64,000 nucleotides of DNA. Source: Erythrobacteraceae bacterium CFH 75059. Its GTDB lineage: Bacteria > Pseudomonadota > Alphaproteobacteria > Sphingomonadales > Sphingomonadaceae. The notes beneath the pieces are model-generated. The model searched no databases. It was not told the origin of the DNA and was given only the letters and a program-made list of their open reading frames with translations. Within the stretch, counting starts at the first letter, position 1. Each line of letters opens with the position of its first letter. The stretch covers positions 310,001 through 374,000 of the forward strand of contig SJSR01000002.1 in NCBI GenBank assembly GCA_004331795.1, written 5' to 3'. Below, one piece after another: positions 27,301 through 36,959 of the stretch. The position numbers and the translations under genes were made by a program.

Positions 27301-27806
27301 GAGTGCTGATCCACCGGCTGCTTGAACGATACGATCCGACGTCGCCGGAGCCTCCCGAAAGGCTGATGGCGAGGTGGCTCGAACGGCAGGCTGCCGATTT
27401 CGACGCTGATGAGCGCAGCGATGTCCTCGGGCATGTGCTGTCGGTCGTCGATCATCCGGCGCTGCGTGATGTGTTCGGACCAGAGGCGTTGGCGGAGGTG
27501 CCGTTTACGGCGCTGGTCGGCGACCGGGTCGTGAACGGGACCGTCGACCGTCTGCTGGTGCTTCCCGACAGGGTGAAGGTGGTCGACTTCAAGACCACGC
27601 GCTCGCCGCCCGCCACAGTGGAGGAGGTGCCCCTCGTCACCTTGCGGCAGATGGCCGCGTATGAGGCGGCCATGGAGCGAATCTATCCGGAACGGGCCGT
27701 GGAGACGGTGCTCGTCTACTCCCACGTGCCCATCGTGCTGCCGCTGCCCAGCCATGTGCTTCGGCCCCATCGCGCAGGTGACGCGCAGGAGCAGGCGGCC
27801 ACCTGA
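24309..27806 (+). CDS. addA: Double-strand break repair helicase AddA
   Basis: A 1165-residue UvrD/Rep-like helicase-nuclease and AddB's partner. Walker A is SASAGTGKTQV (Lys32), motif Ia holds LTFTKAGATEM, Walker B is HILIDEAQDTNAEQW, and motif VI is LLYVALTRAEEALF. The C-terminal nuclease has KVVDFKTTRSPP with Asp1093 and Lys1095. A proline-rich linker near residues 935-990 separates helicase and nuclease parts. Its ATGA start overlaps the addB stop, so the two subunits should be made together. Confidence 0.94.
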   Translation: MSGNLKALEPAQLAAVDPVDSVWLSASAGTGKTQVLAARVLRLLLRPDTHPADLLCLTFTKAGATEMAVRVNEVLARWVRLSQTQLARELLLIGADVDPATLNRARSLFASVLDAPGGGLRIDTIHAFAQYLLGSFPEEAGLTAGARVMDDRERARLLQQVMSDMLVAAENGADSDLVAAVENLSCRLGPSGAQKWLLDCADAADIWSGAGAWTPPFRERVLRLLKLPPDAGAETAARLCADAAFPVDAMRRVAARLGGAGGKKAQTGAAFAQDWLDADAAERLERLGGFLSTLLRKDGKPLIFGKNLTDDATFTSDLEQISAAVDAIKAHLHLVEAAGIVEEALLAGRRFALLWHEAKQRDGLLDFDDQIRRAARLLTSETASRWIQYKLDRRFDHILIDEAQDTNAEQWSIIGALIDDFFDGLAAHDGKVRTIFTVGDYKQAIFGFQGTSPRNFEVARHRIDRDMAEAAEAAAVLRGGPVPRRLKDVDLGRSYRSTAPILSFVDEVIAAIGHERLGLNAPPPPHIGAEEPGMVTLWPPVSAAPRDDDGEPDVNDGGATEEPDGPEAWLGRHDRIFADALARQVAAWMRDGFALARGGTVRNARPGDVMVLLRKRADLAGLIVARLHAHGVPVAGVDRLRLGSPLAVKDLIAALSFAVQPLDDLNLAALLVSPLMEWSQQDLLDHGYRDEGVPLWTHLRRSAHPLVVDTVSRLQELLARADFQSPLDLLHWILVGPFQSRARLLARLGREAEDPVGELLNAAESYAASHIVSLQGFLDWFSGSTEELKREADEGGDRVRVMTVHASKGLQAPIVILADATVMPRPDEKLVLSERLPGSDRVLEVPIPNLPSSHVVGPLLDARQAAEAVAMEEHWRLLYVALTRAEEALFIGGALGKRARGQVHPDSWYGRLQPLFPDDAVDDPIWGERRERGEPAPKPPADGQPAPRRERLSLPSWAAVPVGPEPRPPRPLAPSAPQDGSVPEPPSPAAARTAARRGVLIHRLLERYDPTSPEPPERLMARWLERQAADFDADERSDVLGHVLSVVDHPALRDVFGPEALAEVPFTALVGDRVVNGTVDRLLVLPDRVKVVDFKTTRSPPATVEEVPLVTLRQMAAYEAAMERIYPERAVETVLVYSHVPIVLPLPSHVLRPHRAGDAQEQAAT

Positions 27807-27867
27807 CGGCGAAGGGTGTTCAAATTCCTGCGCATCGCCATATGGTCGCCCAAAAGGAGATGATCAC

Positions 27868-28188
27868 ATGCCCACCAAAGCCGTCACCGATGCCAGTTTC
27901 GAGCGCGACGTCCTTGAGGCGGATCAGCCGGTCCTCGTCGATTTCTGGGCCGACTGGTGCGGCCCCTGCAAGATGATTGCTCCGGCTCTGGAAGAGCTGA
28001 GCGACGAGCTGGCCGGCCGGGTGACGATCGCCAAGATGGACATCATGGAGAACACCCAGACTCCCGGGAAGCTGGGCGTGCGCGGCATTCCATACCTTGT
28101 GCTCTACCGCAACGGCGAACCGGTTGCCGAAATGCAGGGTGCGCGGCCCAAGGGTCAGCTCAAGAGCTGGCTTGAATCGCAACTCTGA
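27868..28188 (+). CDS. trxA: Thioredoxin
   Basis: A 106-residue thioredoxin with the WCGPC active site (Cys31, Cys34), preceded by LVDFWADW, and the cis-Pro in GIPYLVLY. It is cytoplasmic, with no signal sequence. AAGGAG lies upstream of the ATG at good distance, and a 61-base gap after addA leaves room for its own promoter. Its 3' end overlaps the convergent phosphatase gene by 34 bases. Confidence 0.97.
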   Translation: MPTKAVTDASFERDVLEADQPVLVDFWADWCGPCKMIAPALEELSDELAGRVTIAKMDIMENTQTPGKLGVRGIPYLVLYRNGEPVAEMQGARPKGQLKSWLESQL

Positions 28189-28985
28189 TCATCATTGTAG
28201 GACCGGGCGAGCTGCTCCCACAGGCGCGGGGTCGCCGCGGCGAGCAGTCCCCGGTCCTGCCACGCAGCGGCGCGATACGGCGTGCCATCCGGTCGCGCTG
28301 CCACCCCTCCGGCCTCGTTGAGAAACAGCACACCGGCTGCGTGGTCCCACGGGAGGGTCCGCTCGAACATCGACACGTCGTTCTGCCCGAGCACGAGGCG
28401 CGGGTACTGCTCGGCCGCGCAGCGGGGGATGTCCACAAGCTGATATCGACCGCTCAGCCGCCGGCGCAGGCGCTCGCGCCGGGATGCGTCGACATAGACG
28501 AGTGACATGGCCGCGACGGGGGGTGATGCCCCGGACTCGCGCGCGCGGACCCGCTCTCCGTCGACGAACGCCCCTGCATCCGCGTGGGCGCTGCACAGCC
28601 TCCCGGTGAGACAGTCGTAGAGCCAGCCGTGCCGCGCCTCGCCGCCGCGCACCAGTGCGACGATGATGCCGAACGGGCCGTGGCCGGCGGCAAAGTTGTT
28701 GGTGCCGTCGAGCGGATCCACGAGCCAGCAGTCGCCGCGCAGGCCATCCAGAACGTCCGGCGCGGCATGCGCAGCCTCCTCGCCCACGACCGCGAGCCGC
28801 GGCTCGATGCGGACAAGCCCTTCGCCGAGCAGGGCCTCGGCCTTGTGATCGGCAATCGTCACGACGTCGTTGGCGGCCTTGCCGGTGATGTCGGAAGGCT
28901 GGAGCGTCCGGTAGTGCGGCAGGATGGCCTGCTCGTTGACGCGCCGCAGGAGATCGCCCACGGCCCGGTCGAGCGCTGCGCTCAT
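28155..28985 (-). CDS. Inositol-monophosphatase-family phosphatase
   Basis: A 276-residue metal-dependent phosphatase with the family motifs WLVDPLDGTNNFAAG and PWDHAAGVLFLNEAGG. The substrate could be inositol phosphate, histidinol phosphate or a nucleotide bisphosphate; the sequence does not decide. Its start overlaps the argJ stop by four bases (ATGA), which ties it to argJ. It is clearly different from the SuhB-like paralogue at 60.7 kb. The last 34 bases overlap trxA tail to tail. Confidence 0.85.
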   Translation of the reverse strand: MSAALDRAVGDLLRRVNEQAILPHYRTLQPSDITGKAANDVVTIADHKAEALLGEGLVRIEPRLAVVGEEAAHAAPDVLDGLRGDCWLVDPLDGTNNFAAGHGPFGIIVALVRGGEARHGWLYDCLTGRLCSAHADAGAFVDGERVRARESGASPPVAAMSLVYVDASRRERLRRRLSGRYQLVDIPRCAAEQYPRLVLGQNDVSMFERTLPWDHAAGVLFLNEAGGVAARPDGTPYRAAAWQDRGLLAAATPRLWEQLARSYNDDQSCDSSQLLS

Positions 28986-30208
28986 GAGCGGTAGTCCGCG
29001 TTGATCGAGATGTAGCCGTGCGTGAGGTCGCAGGTCCACACCGTTGCCGCCCCGCGCCCCAGCCCGAGATCGACGGCGATCTCGATGTCCGCACCCCGCA
29101 GATGTTCGGTCACGGCCGTCTCGTCGAGCGCGGGAACAGCGCAGCCGTCGCGCGCGACCCATCGCCCGCCGAAGGCGATGGCGAGGCGGTCGCGGTCGGC
29201 CGGTTCGCCGGCTTTGCCGACCGCCATGACGACGCGGCCCCAGTTCGCATCCTCGCCGGCGATGGCGGTCTTGACCAGCGGTGAGTTGCCGATGGCGAGA
29301 CCGACACGGCGGGCGCTGGCTTCGTCCACCGCACCGCTCACCCGTATGGTAACGAACTTGCGCGCACCTTCGCCATCGCGCACCACGAGCTGTGCCAAGT
29401 TCCGGCACACCTCCAGCAGCGCGGCGTAAAAGGCGTCCGCGCCGCTGTCGTCCCAGCTTTTGAGGGCAGGAGCCTGCGCCTGCCCGGTGGCGAACACCAG
29501 CACCGTGTCGCTCGTCGACGTGTCGCCGTCCACCGTGATGCAGGAGAATGTCTGGTCGTTGGCCTTCGCCAGCATTTCCTGCAGCAGATCGGGGGCGACG
29601 GTCGCGTCGGTGAAGACGAAGCCTAGCATGGTCGCCATGTCGGGCGCGATCATCCCGCTGCCCTTGACGATGCCGGCAACAGAGACGGCGTGCCCACCGA
29701 TCATCGCCCGGGCCGTGGCCCCCTTGGCGAAGGTGTCGGTGGTGCCGATTGCCTGCGCTGCCTCCTGCCAGGAACACGGCGGCGCGCCGAAGGCGTCGGC
29801 AAGTCCCCGGAGGCCCCGCTCGAGCGGCAGCGGGACGCCGATCACCCCCGTCGAGCAGACGAACACCTCATCCTCCGCGCATCCCAGACGGGCCGCCGCG
29901 GCTCGCTGGAGGCCGAGGACGGCATCCCGGCCGCGGGCGCCCGTGAAGGCGTTCGAATTGCCGGCGTTCACGATCAGGGCCCGGGCGCGACCGGCGTGCA
30001 CCTGCTCTCGCCCGCGCTCGACCTCGAACGAGGCGCAGGCGCTGCGCGTGAACACCCCGGCCACGACGGTGTCTCTTGCCAGCTTGGCCAGCATCAGGTC
30101 GGACCTGTCCCACGCCTTGTACCCGGCGCGTCCCACCCGCAGGTCAACGCCTGCGACGGCCGGCAAATGCGGAAACGGCAAGGCGAGCGGAGACCGGGGA
30201 CTGTCCAT
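28982..30208 (-). CDS. argJ: Bifunctional glutamate N-acetyltransferase / amino-acid acetyltransferase
   Basis: A 408-residue ornithine acetyltransferase that recycles the acetyl group in arginine synthesis and may also make N-acetylglutamate. The self-cleavage site lies in APDMATMLGFVFTDA, where the protein is cut before Thr to give two subunits. KGSGMIAP, NSNAFTGARG and the C-terminal DLTHGYISINADYRS are typical. The Met at 30208 is chosen because homology begins just after it; the open frame extends 27 codons further. The inositol-phosphatase-family gene follows with a four-base overlap. Confidence 0.94.
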   Translation of the reverse strand: MDSPRSPLALPFPHLPAVAGVDLRVGRAGYKAWDRSDLMLAKLARDTVVAGVFTRSACASFEVERGREQVHAGRARALIVNAGNSNAFTGARGRDAVLGLQRAAAARLGCAEDEVFVCSTGVIGVPLPLERGLRGLADAFGAPPCSWQEAAQAIGTTDTFAKGATARAMIGGHAVSVAGIVKGSGMIAPDMATMLGFVFTDATVAPDLLQEMLAKANDQTFSCITVDGDTSTSDTVLVFATGQAQAPALKSWDDSGADAFYAALLEVCRNLAQLVVRDGEGARKFVTIRVSGAVDEASARRVGLAIGNSPLVKTAIAGEDANWGRVVMAVGKAGEPADRDRLAIAFGGRWVARDGCAVPALDETAVTEHLRGADIEIAVDLGLGRGAATVWTCDLTHGYISINADYRS

Positions 30209-30252
30209 GGCGCCGTTCGCTATGCAACGGAGCGCCCGCTTGCAACGCGGTT

Positions 30253-30678
30253 GTGCGAGAACAAGTGCGCTGGTGCTTCGTTGTCGCACTCGAACGCGGC
30301 GTCAGCGGTTATGGCCGTATCTCAGGGGCGGCGGATCACCCGGCACATGGGCTGACATACACTCAGGCGGAGCTGCGCGCGCATCCGCGACAGCCGCTGC
30401 CGCGCACCAGCCCGCAAAGCTGGATCAACAGCGAAGACTATCCGCAGGCCGCTCTCCTGAACGACATGGAGGGCGTGCTGCGGTTCCGGGTAGGGGTGGA
30501 TGCCTATGGCGAAGTTGTGGAATGCACGATCACGCTGTCGAGCGGGGTCGCCGCCTTCGACAGTCGCGCCTGCGCCACCGTCATGACCCGCGCCCGCTTT
30601 TACCCGGCACTGGACAAGGATCAGCGGCCAGTCAGCGGGCAGTACAACAGCACGGTGCGCTGGGTCATGGAAGACTGA
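30253..30678 (+). CDS. TonB C-terminal-domain-like protein without visible anchor
   Basis: About 141 residues from a GTG start that is only a guess; GTG at 30265 is equally possible. The last 85 residues (INSEDYPQAALLNDMEG, then LRFRVGVDAYGEVVECTI and the RARFYPALDKDQRPVSG region) look like the TonB C-terminal fold that contacts outer-membrane receptors. I see no signal peptide, membrane helix or Pro-rich linker, which a working TonB needs. It may be a remnant, or have an N-terminus I cannot define. It is divergent from argJ. Confidence 0.6.
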   Translation: MREQVRWCFVVALERGVSGYGRISGAADHPAHGLTYTQAELRAHPRQPLPRTSPQSWINSEDYPQAALLNDMEGVLRFRVGVDAYGEVVECTITLSSGVAAFDSRACATVMTRARFYPALDKDQRPVSGQYNSTVRWVMED

Positions 30679-30707
30679 CCCCGGCGGGCGTGCGGCCGCG
30701 CAGACAG

Positions 30708-30737
30708 TGGACGATGAACCCCTGTTCCCTATATAGG
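30708..30737 (+). promoter_or_regulatory. Candidate promoter before the secA leader ORF
   Basis: TGGACG (30708-30713), 18 bases, then TATAGG (30732-30737), inside CTATATAGG. The -10 lies so close to the ATG at 30741 that the message would be leaderless or would start at the adjacent GTG at 30744. The -35 is weak. Confidence 0.35.
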
Positions 30738-30740
30738 CGC

Positions 30741-31019
30741 ATGGTGTTTCACCGCCTGCTCGCCTGTTTCGCGCTGTTGACCGGCCTCACGATTGCCGGC
30801 GTGCCCGCCTTTGCGCGTGACGCGGCTGTGGAAGCTCCGGCCGTGGAGGGTCGGGAGAACGCATCCGCTGCGTGCGCCTACGCCCTGGCCGCTCTCGTGC
30901 GGCCCCGGCACGAACCACTCGACGCGGCGCCGGAGCTGGCGGTCGCCCAGACAGGACTGAAAGCCCAGGTGCCAGGCCGTGCGTCCGTTCGCCTGCGCAT
31001 CGATCGCGCCCACGAATAG
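30741..31019 (+). CDS. Small exported protein just upstream of secA
   Basis: A 92-residue protein that I do not recognise. A clear signal peptide ([20 protein letters not shown], cleavage probably after FAR or PAFA near residue 25) leads a short hydrophilic mature part rich in Ala, Val and Arg. There are no known motifs. It lies 89 bases before secA on the same strand. This is the position of SecM in E. coli and of other secretion-monitor peptides, but no known arrest motif is visible. It may simply be a small periplasmic protein. Confidence 0.65.
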   Translation: MVFHRLLACFALLTGLTIAGVPAFARDAAVEAPAVEGRENASAACAYALAALVRPRHEPLDAAPELAVAQTGLKAQVPGRASVRLRIDRAHE

Positions 31020-31075
31020 CGGTCAAGGATCACCCCGCACCTTCCGTTCTCTGCGGCGACCTGCCCGGGGAGCTT

Positions 31076-31100
31076 TTCCTCTTGTTCCAGCGCCGAGGAG
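31076..31100 (+). promoter_or_regulatory. Hairpin that can bury the secA ribosome-binding site
   Basis: TTCCTC (31076-31081) can pair fully with GAGGAG (31095-31100), the presumed Shine-Dalgarno of secA, using one G-U pair and a 13-base loop. This would block initiation unless opened. It is modest in strength and rests on pairing by eye. Confidence 0.35.
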
Positions 31101-31108
31101 CGCCATCC

Positions 31109-33880
<2,772 letters not shown>

Positions 33881-33937
33881 CGACGCCTCGCGCCAGAGAG
33901 CGGCGCGCCGAAGGCCGGGCGCGTCGCTTCAAGGGCA

Positions 33938-34555
33938 TCATGCGCTGGACGGCGGACGGCGGCTGTTCCACCGCTGTGACGTTTTCTCGACACGCAGGTC
34001 ACCATCGTAAGGCAGGCAGAGGCGGCGGGCGTCGTCCGCCGGCGCACGCAGCCAGTCGTGCCAGTCACGCGGGTGCAGCAGCACCGGCATGCGGTCGTGC
34101 ACGCTGGACAGCTGCGCGTTTGCCCGGGTCATGACGAGCGAGAAACAGGCACCCCATTCCTCGCTCTCGCGCCAGATGCCGGCGCCCGCCAGCAGATCGC
34201 CCGCCGGGTGGCTGATCCAGGTGCGGGTCTTGTGCCCCGGTTCGCCGGCAGCTTCGGCAAAGGCGCTGATCGGCACGAGACAACGCCGGTGCACGAGGCT
34301 CGATCGCCAGAACGGACTGTCCAGCCGGTCGTCGCGGGCGTTGTTGATGAAACGCGGCTTCAACCGCTCGCCCGAGCGTCCGCGCCTGCCGAGCGGAAAG
34401 CCCCAGACCATGGCGCGGGCAGCGGTGTCGGTGACGACGAGCCCCGGCTGGCCCGGATAGACCTCGCCGCCGGCATTCGTCGGCGTGGACGGCGGCACCC
34501 TGAAGAGGCTGGCAACCGCTGCTGCAGGCAAGTCCAGGCGGTAGAGGTTGCACAC
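33938..34555 (-). CDS. SOS-response-associated peptidase (SRAP/YedK/HMCES family)
   Basis: A 205-residue protein starting MCNLYR, where Cys2 becomes the N-terminal residue and forms a thiazolidine crosslink with abasic sites in single-stranded DNA. FINNARDD and VHDRMPVLLH, with the catalytic His, are family hallmarks. The usual FYEW block is replaced here by SAFAEAAG. It is convergent with secA, 57 bases apart. Role in shielding abasic sites is established for the family; regulation here is unknown. Confidence 0.9.
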   Translation of the reverse strand: MCNLYRLDLPAAAVASLFRVPPSTPTNAGGEVYPGQPGLVVTDTAARAMVWGFPLGRRGRSGERLKPRFINNARDDRLDSPFWRSSLVHRRCLVPISAFAEAAGEPGHKTRTWISHPAGDLLAGAGIWRESEEWGACFSLVMTRANAQLSSVHDRMPVLLHPRDWHDWLRAPADDARRLCLPYDGDLRVEKTSQRWNSRRPPSSA

Positions 34556-34596
34556 GTCCGCTCAGCCCGATGCTGTCGGCGGCGCGGAAGAAAAGC

Positions 34597-34671
34597 TGGC
34601 TCCCCGAGTTGGATTCGAACCAACGACCAAGTGATTAACAGTCACCTACTCTACCGCTGAGCTATCGGGGA
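34597..34671 (-). tRNA. tRNA-Asn (GTT)
   Basis: A 75-base tRNA with encoded CCA. Acceptor TCCCCGA pairs with TCGGGGA, discriminator G. The anticodon loop CTGTTAA carries GTT. It has a good upstream promoter. The AspRS in this window suggests this tRNA may be charged indirectly through Asp-tRNA-Asn. Confidence 0.94.
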
Positions 34672-34706
34672 GCGGCCCCCAAGCGGTATGGAGGGGGCAG
34701 GGCGGC

Positions 34707-34735
34707 GCTATATGGACGAGCGGTTCCTTTGGCAA
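34707..34735 (-). promoter_or_regulatory. Promoter of tRNA-Asn
   Basis: Reading on the minus strand: TTGCCA, exactly 17 bases, TATAGC. Both hexamers are identical to those before tRNA-Pro at 44.4 kb. Confidence 0.65.
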
Positions 34736-34753
34736 GGGGCTAGACGCGCTGCG

Positions 34754-35539
34754 TCAGAATTCGAACTGCTCGGACACGATCCGCTCGTCCAGTGCATGAC
34801 CCGGATCGAACAGGAGCTCGAGCGCCTGTTTGGGCGCGGTGGCGATGCTGACGCTGGCGACATCGCGGATCTCCTTCTGGTCGGCCACGACGGAGACGGG
34901 GCGCTTGTCCGCCTCGATCACCCGGAAGGTCACGGTGCTGCGGTCCGGGAGGATGGCTCCGCGCCAGCGACGCGGCCGGAACGGGCTGATCGGTGTCAGC
35001 GCGAGAGTGCGCGAGTCCAGCGGCAGGATCGGGCCGTTGGCCGACAGGTTGTAGGCCGTCGACCCCGCCGGCGTCGACAGCAGCACCCCGTCGCAGACCA
35101 GCTCAGGGATGCGCACCTGGCCATCGACCTCCACCACGATCTTGGCGGTCTGGCGCGTCTCGCGCAGCAGCGACACTTCGTTGATGGCGTTGCAGCGGTG
35201 GGCCGTCCCCTCGCGCGTGACGATCTCGGCGATGAGCGGCGAGACCGCGATCGCGCGCGCCTTGTGCAGCTTCTGCAGGATCTTGGCCGGCGCGCGGAAG
35301 CGGTTCATCAGGAACCCGACGGTTCCCAGGTTCACGCCGTAGACGGGACGCACGATGCCGCTGTCGAGCATGGCATGCAGCGTTTGCAGCATGAACCCGT
35401 CACCGCCCAACACGACCGCCAGGTCGGCATCGTCAAGCGTGTGCCAATCGGCGGCAGCGGCGAACTCGACCGCCGCCTCCTGCGCTCTCGCGACATCCGA
35501 GGCGACGAGAGCCAGCCGGCGCGGCGACGATTGTTTCAA
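34754..35539 (-). CDS. nadK: NAD kinase
   Basis: A 261-residue enzyme that makes NADP from NAD with ATP or polyphosphate. The GGDG motif is in AVVLGGDGFMLQTLH, with the NE motif in NAINEVSLLR and the nucleotide site in CDGVLLSTPAGSTAYNLSA. The start seems to be TTG at 35539: no ATG or GTG lies in frame between it and the conserved core, and a GAAGG lies upstream at slightly long distance. It is divergent from the EAL-domain gene. Confidence 0.93.
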   Translation of the reverse strand: MKQSSPRRLALVASDVARAQEAAVEFAAAADWHTLDDADLAVVLGGDGFMLQTLHAMLDSGIVRPVYGVNLGTVGFLMNRFRAPAKILQKLHKARAIAVSPLIAEIVTREGTAHRCNAINEVSLLRETRQTAKIVVEVDGQVRIPELVCDGVLLSTPAGSTAYNLSANGPILPLDSRTLALTPISPFRPRRWRGAILPDRSTVTFRVIEADKRPVSVVADQKEIRDVASVSIATAPKQALELLFDPGHALDERIVSEQFEF

Positions 35540-35654
35540 GGGCGGCGGCAGCCTTCGCAGGTGAATGAGGGGAATGCCTTAACTAATCCGCAAACGCTTT
35601 GTTGGCAATCCGCTCGACCATGGCTGCACCACGCCACTGCGAACCGGGTCGCGC

Positions 35655-36959
35655 GTGAGCGAAGGCGCCGTTCATGTCGCCGCGCCCGCGGACCCGCTGA
35701 CGCGCCTCTCCACCCGCGATCAGGTCGTCGCCGTGCTGGAGCGCTGGCGCGATGCGGGTCATGCCGAACTGCACTGCATGCTGATCGCCCTCGACGAGCT
35801 GAGCGCGCTCAATCTGGCCTTCGGCGTCACTGTCGGCGACCGCGTGCTGCTGGAAACCGCGCGGCGGATCGCGATGTTCGCGGACGACGAGTTCGCCGAC
35901 GAGGAAGCCTTGCTCGGCCGTCTGGGCGGCAGCAGCTTCTTTCTCGCCGTACGGAACGGTTGCACGCGCCAGCGCTGGCAGTGGCTGGCCGAAGCGCTGG
36001 CGGACATGCTGGCGGTGCCGCTCTGCACGCCCGACACGCCCGTCGGCATCCGCCTGTGGCCGCGCGTCGCCATGGTGCGTGGCAGGCCGGGGGACACTGC
36101 GGGCGATCTGCTCGACAAGGCGGCGGCCGGCCTGCAGACCCTGCGGGCTGCCGGTGTGTCCCGCGTCGGGTGGGCGGATGGTTCCGAAGGAAGCTTTGGT
36201 GCCAGCCGCCGCCAGCTCGAGATCGACCTTCTCTGCGCCATCGACCGGGACGAGATCGGCGTCGTGTACCAGCCGGTTCACGCGGTGGGCGATGGCCGCG
36301 TCGTGGGTGCGGAGGTGCTGGCCCGCTGGAACCATCCCGAGATGGGGCAGCTGGGCGCCTCGGTGCTGTTCACCCTGGCGGAACGCGCCGATCATGTGCC
36401 GCAGCTTTCCCGGCATGTGATCGCAACGGCCCTGCACGAGGCCGCGGGATGGCCGGTCGACGTGCCGTTGGCCGTGAACGTGACCGCGGCGGACATCGCG
36501 ACCGGCACGTTCGACCGCGAGCTGCTGGCGATCGCCGACGGATGCGGCTTTGCGCCCGAGCGCCTGACCGTCGAACTGACGGAGCAGGCGCTGGTCCGGG
36601 ATCTGGCGCAGGCGCGCGAGGTGCTGGGCAGGCTGGAGAAGCGCGGCGTGCGCATCGTGCTGGATGATTTCGGCGCTGGATTCTGCAACTTCGCCTATCT
36701 CAAGATGCTGCCCCTGCATGGGCTGAAACTCGATCGCTCGATGCTCGATGACGTGGTCGGAAACGGGCGCGACCGGGCGGTGCTGCGCGCGATCCTTGCC
36801 ATGGCACGGGCGCTGTCGCTCGAGGTGGTGGCCGAAGGCGTGGAGACACAGGCCCAGCTCGACGTGGTGCGGGCCGAGGGTTGCAGCCGCTTTCAAGGGT
36901 ATCTCGCTTCGCGCCCGCTCACCGCGGCGCAACTTGTCCGCTATGCGCCGGCCGGCTGA
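35655..36959 (+). CDS. EAL-domain c-di-GMP phosphodiesterase with degenerate GGDEF domain
   Basis: A 434-residue cytoplasmic protein. The N-terminal GGDEF-like domain (about residues 15-165) has GGSSFF in place of GGDEF, so it cannot be an active cyclase. The EAL domain (about residues 180-430) keeps its catalytic set: EVLARW, VNVTA, ELTEQ, DDFGAG, LKLDRS, AEGVE and RFQGY. It should hydrolyse c-di-GMP, with the N-terminal part possibly sensing GTP or serving in dimerisation. Start is GTG. It is convergent with mfd, overlapping by 19 bases. Confidence 0.9.
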   Translation: MSEGAVHVAAPADPLTRLSTRDQVVAVLERWRDAGHAELHCMLIALDELSALNLAFGVTVGDRVLLETARRIAMFADDEFADEEALLGRLGGSSFFLAVRNGCTRQRWQWLAEALADMLAVPLCTPDTPVGIRLWPRVAMVRGRPGDTAGDLLDKAAAGLQTLRAAGVSRVGWADGSEGSFGASRRQLEIDLLCAIDRDEIGVVYQPVHAVGDGRVVGAEVLARWNHPEMGQLGASVLFTLAERADHVPQLSRHVIATALHEAAGWPVDVPLAVNVTAADIATGTFDRELLAIADGCGFAPERLTVELTEQALVRDLAQAREVLGRLEKRGVRIVLDDFGAGFCNFAYLKMLPLHGLKLDRSMLDDVVGNGRDRAVLRAILAMARALSLEVVAEGVETQAQLDVVRAEGCSRFQGYLASRPLTAAQLVRYAPAG

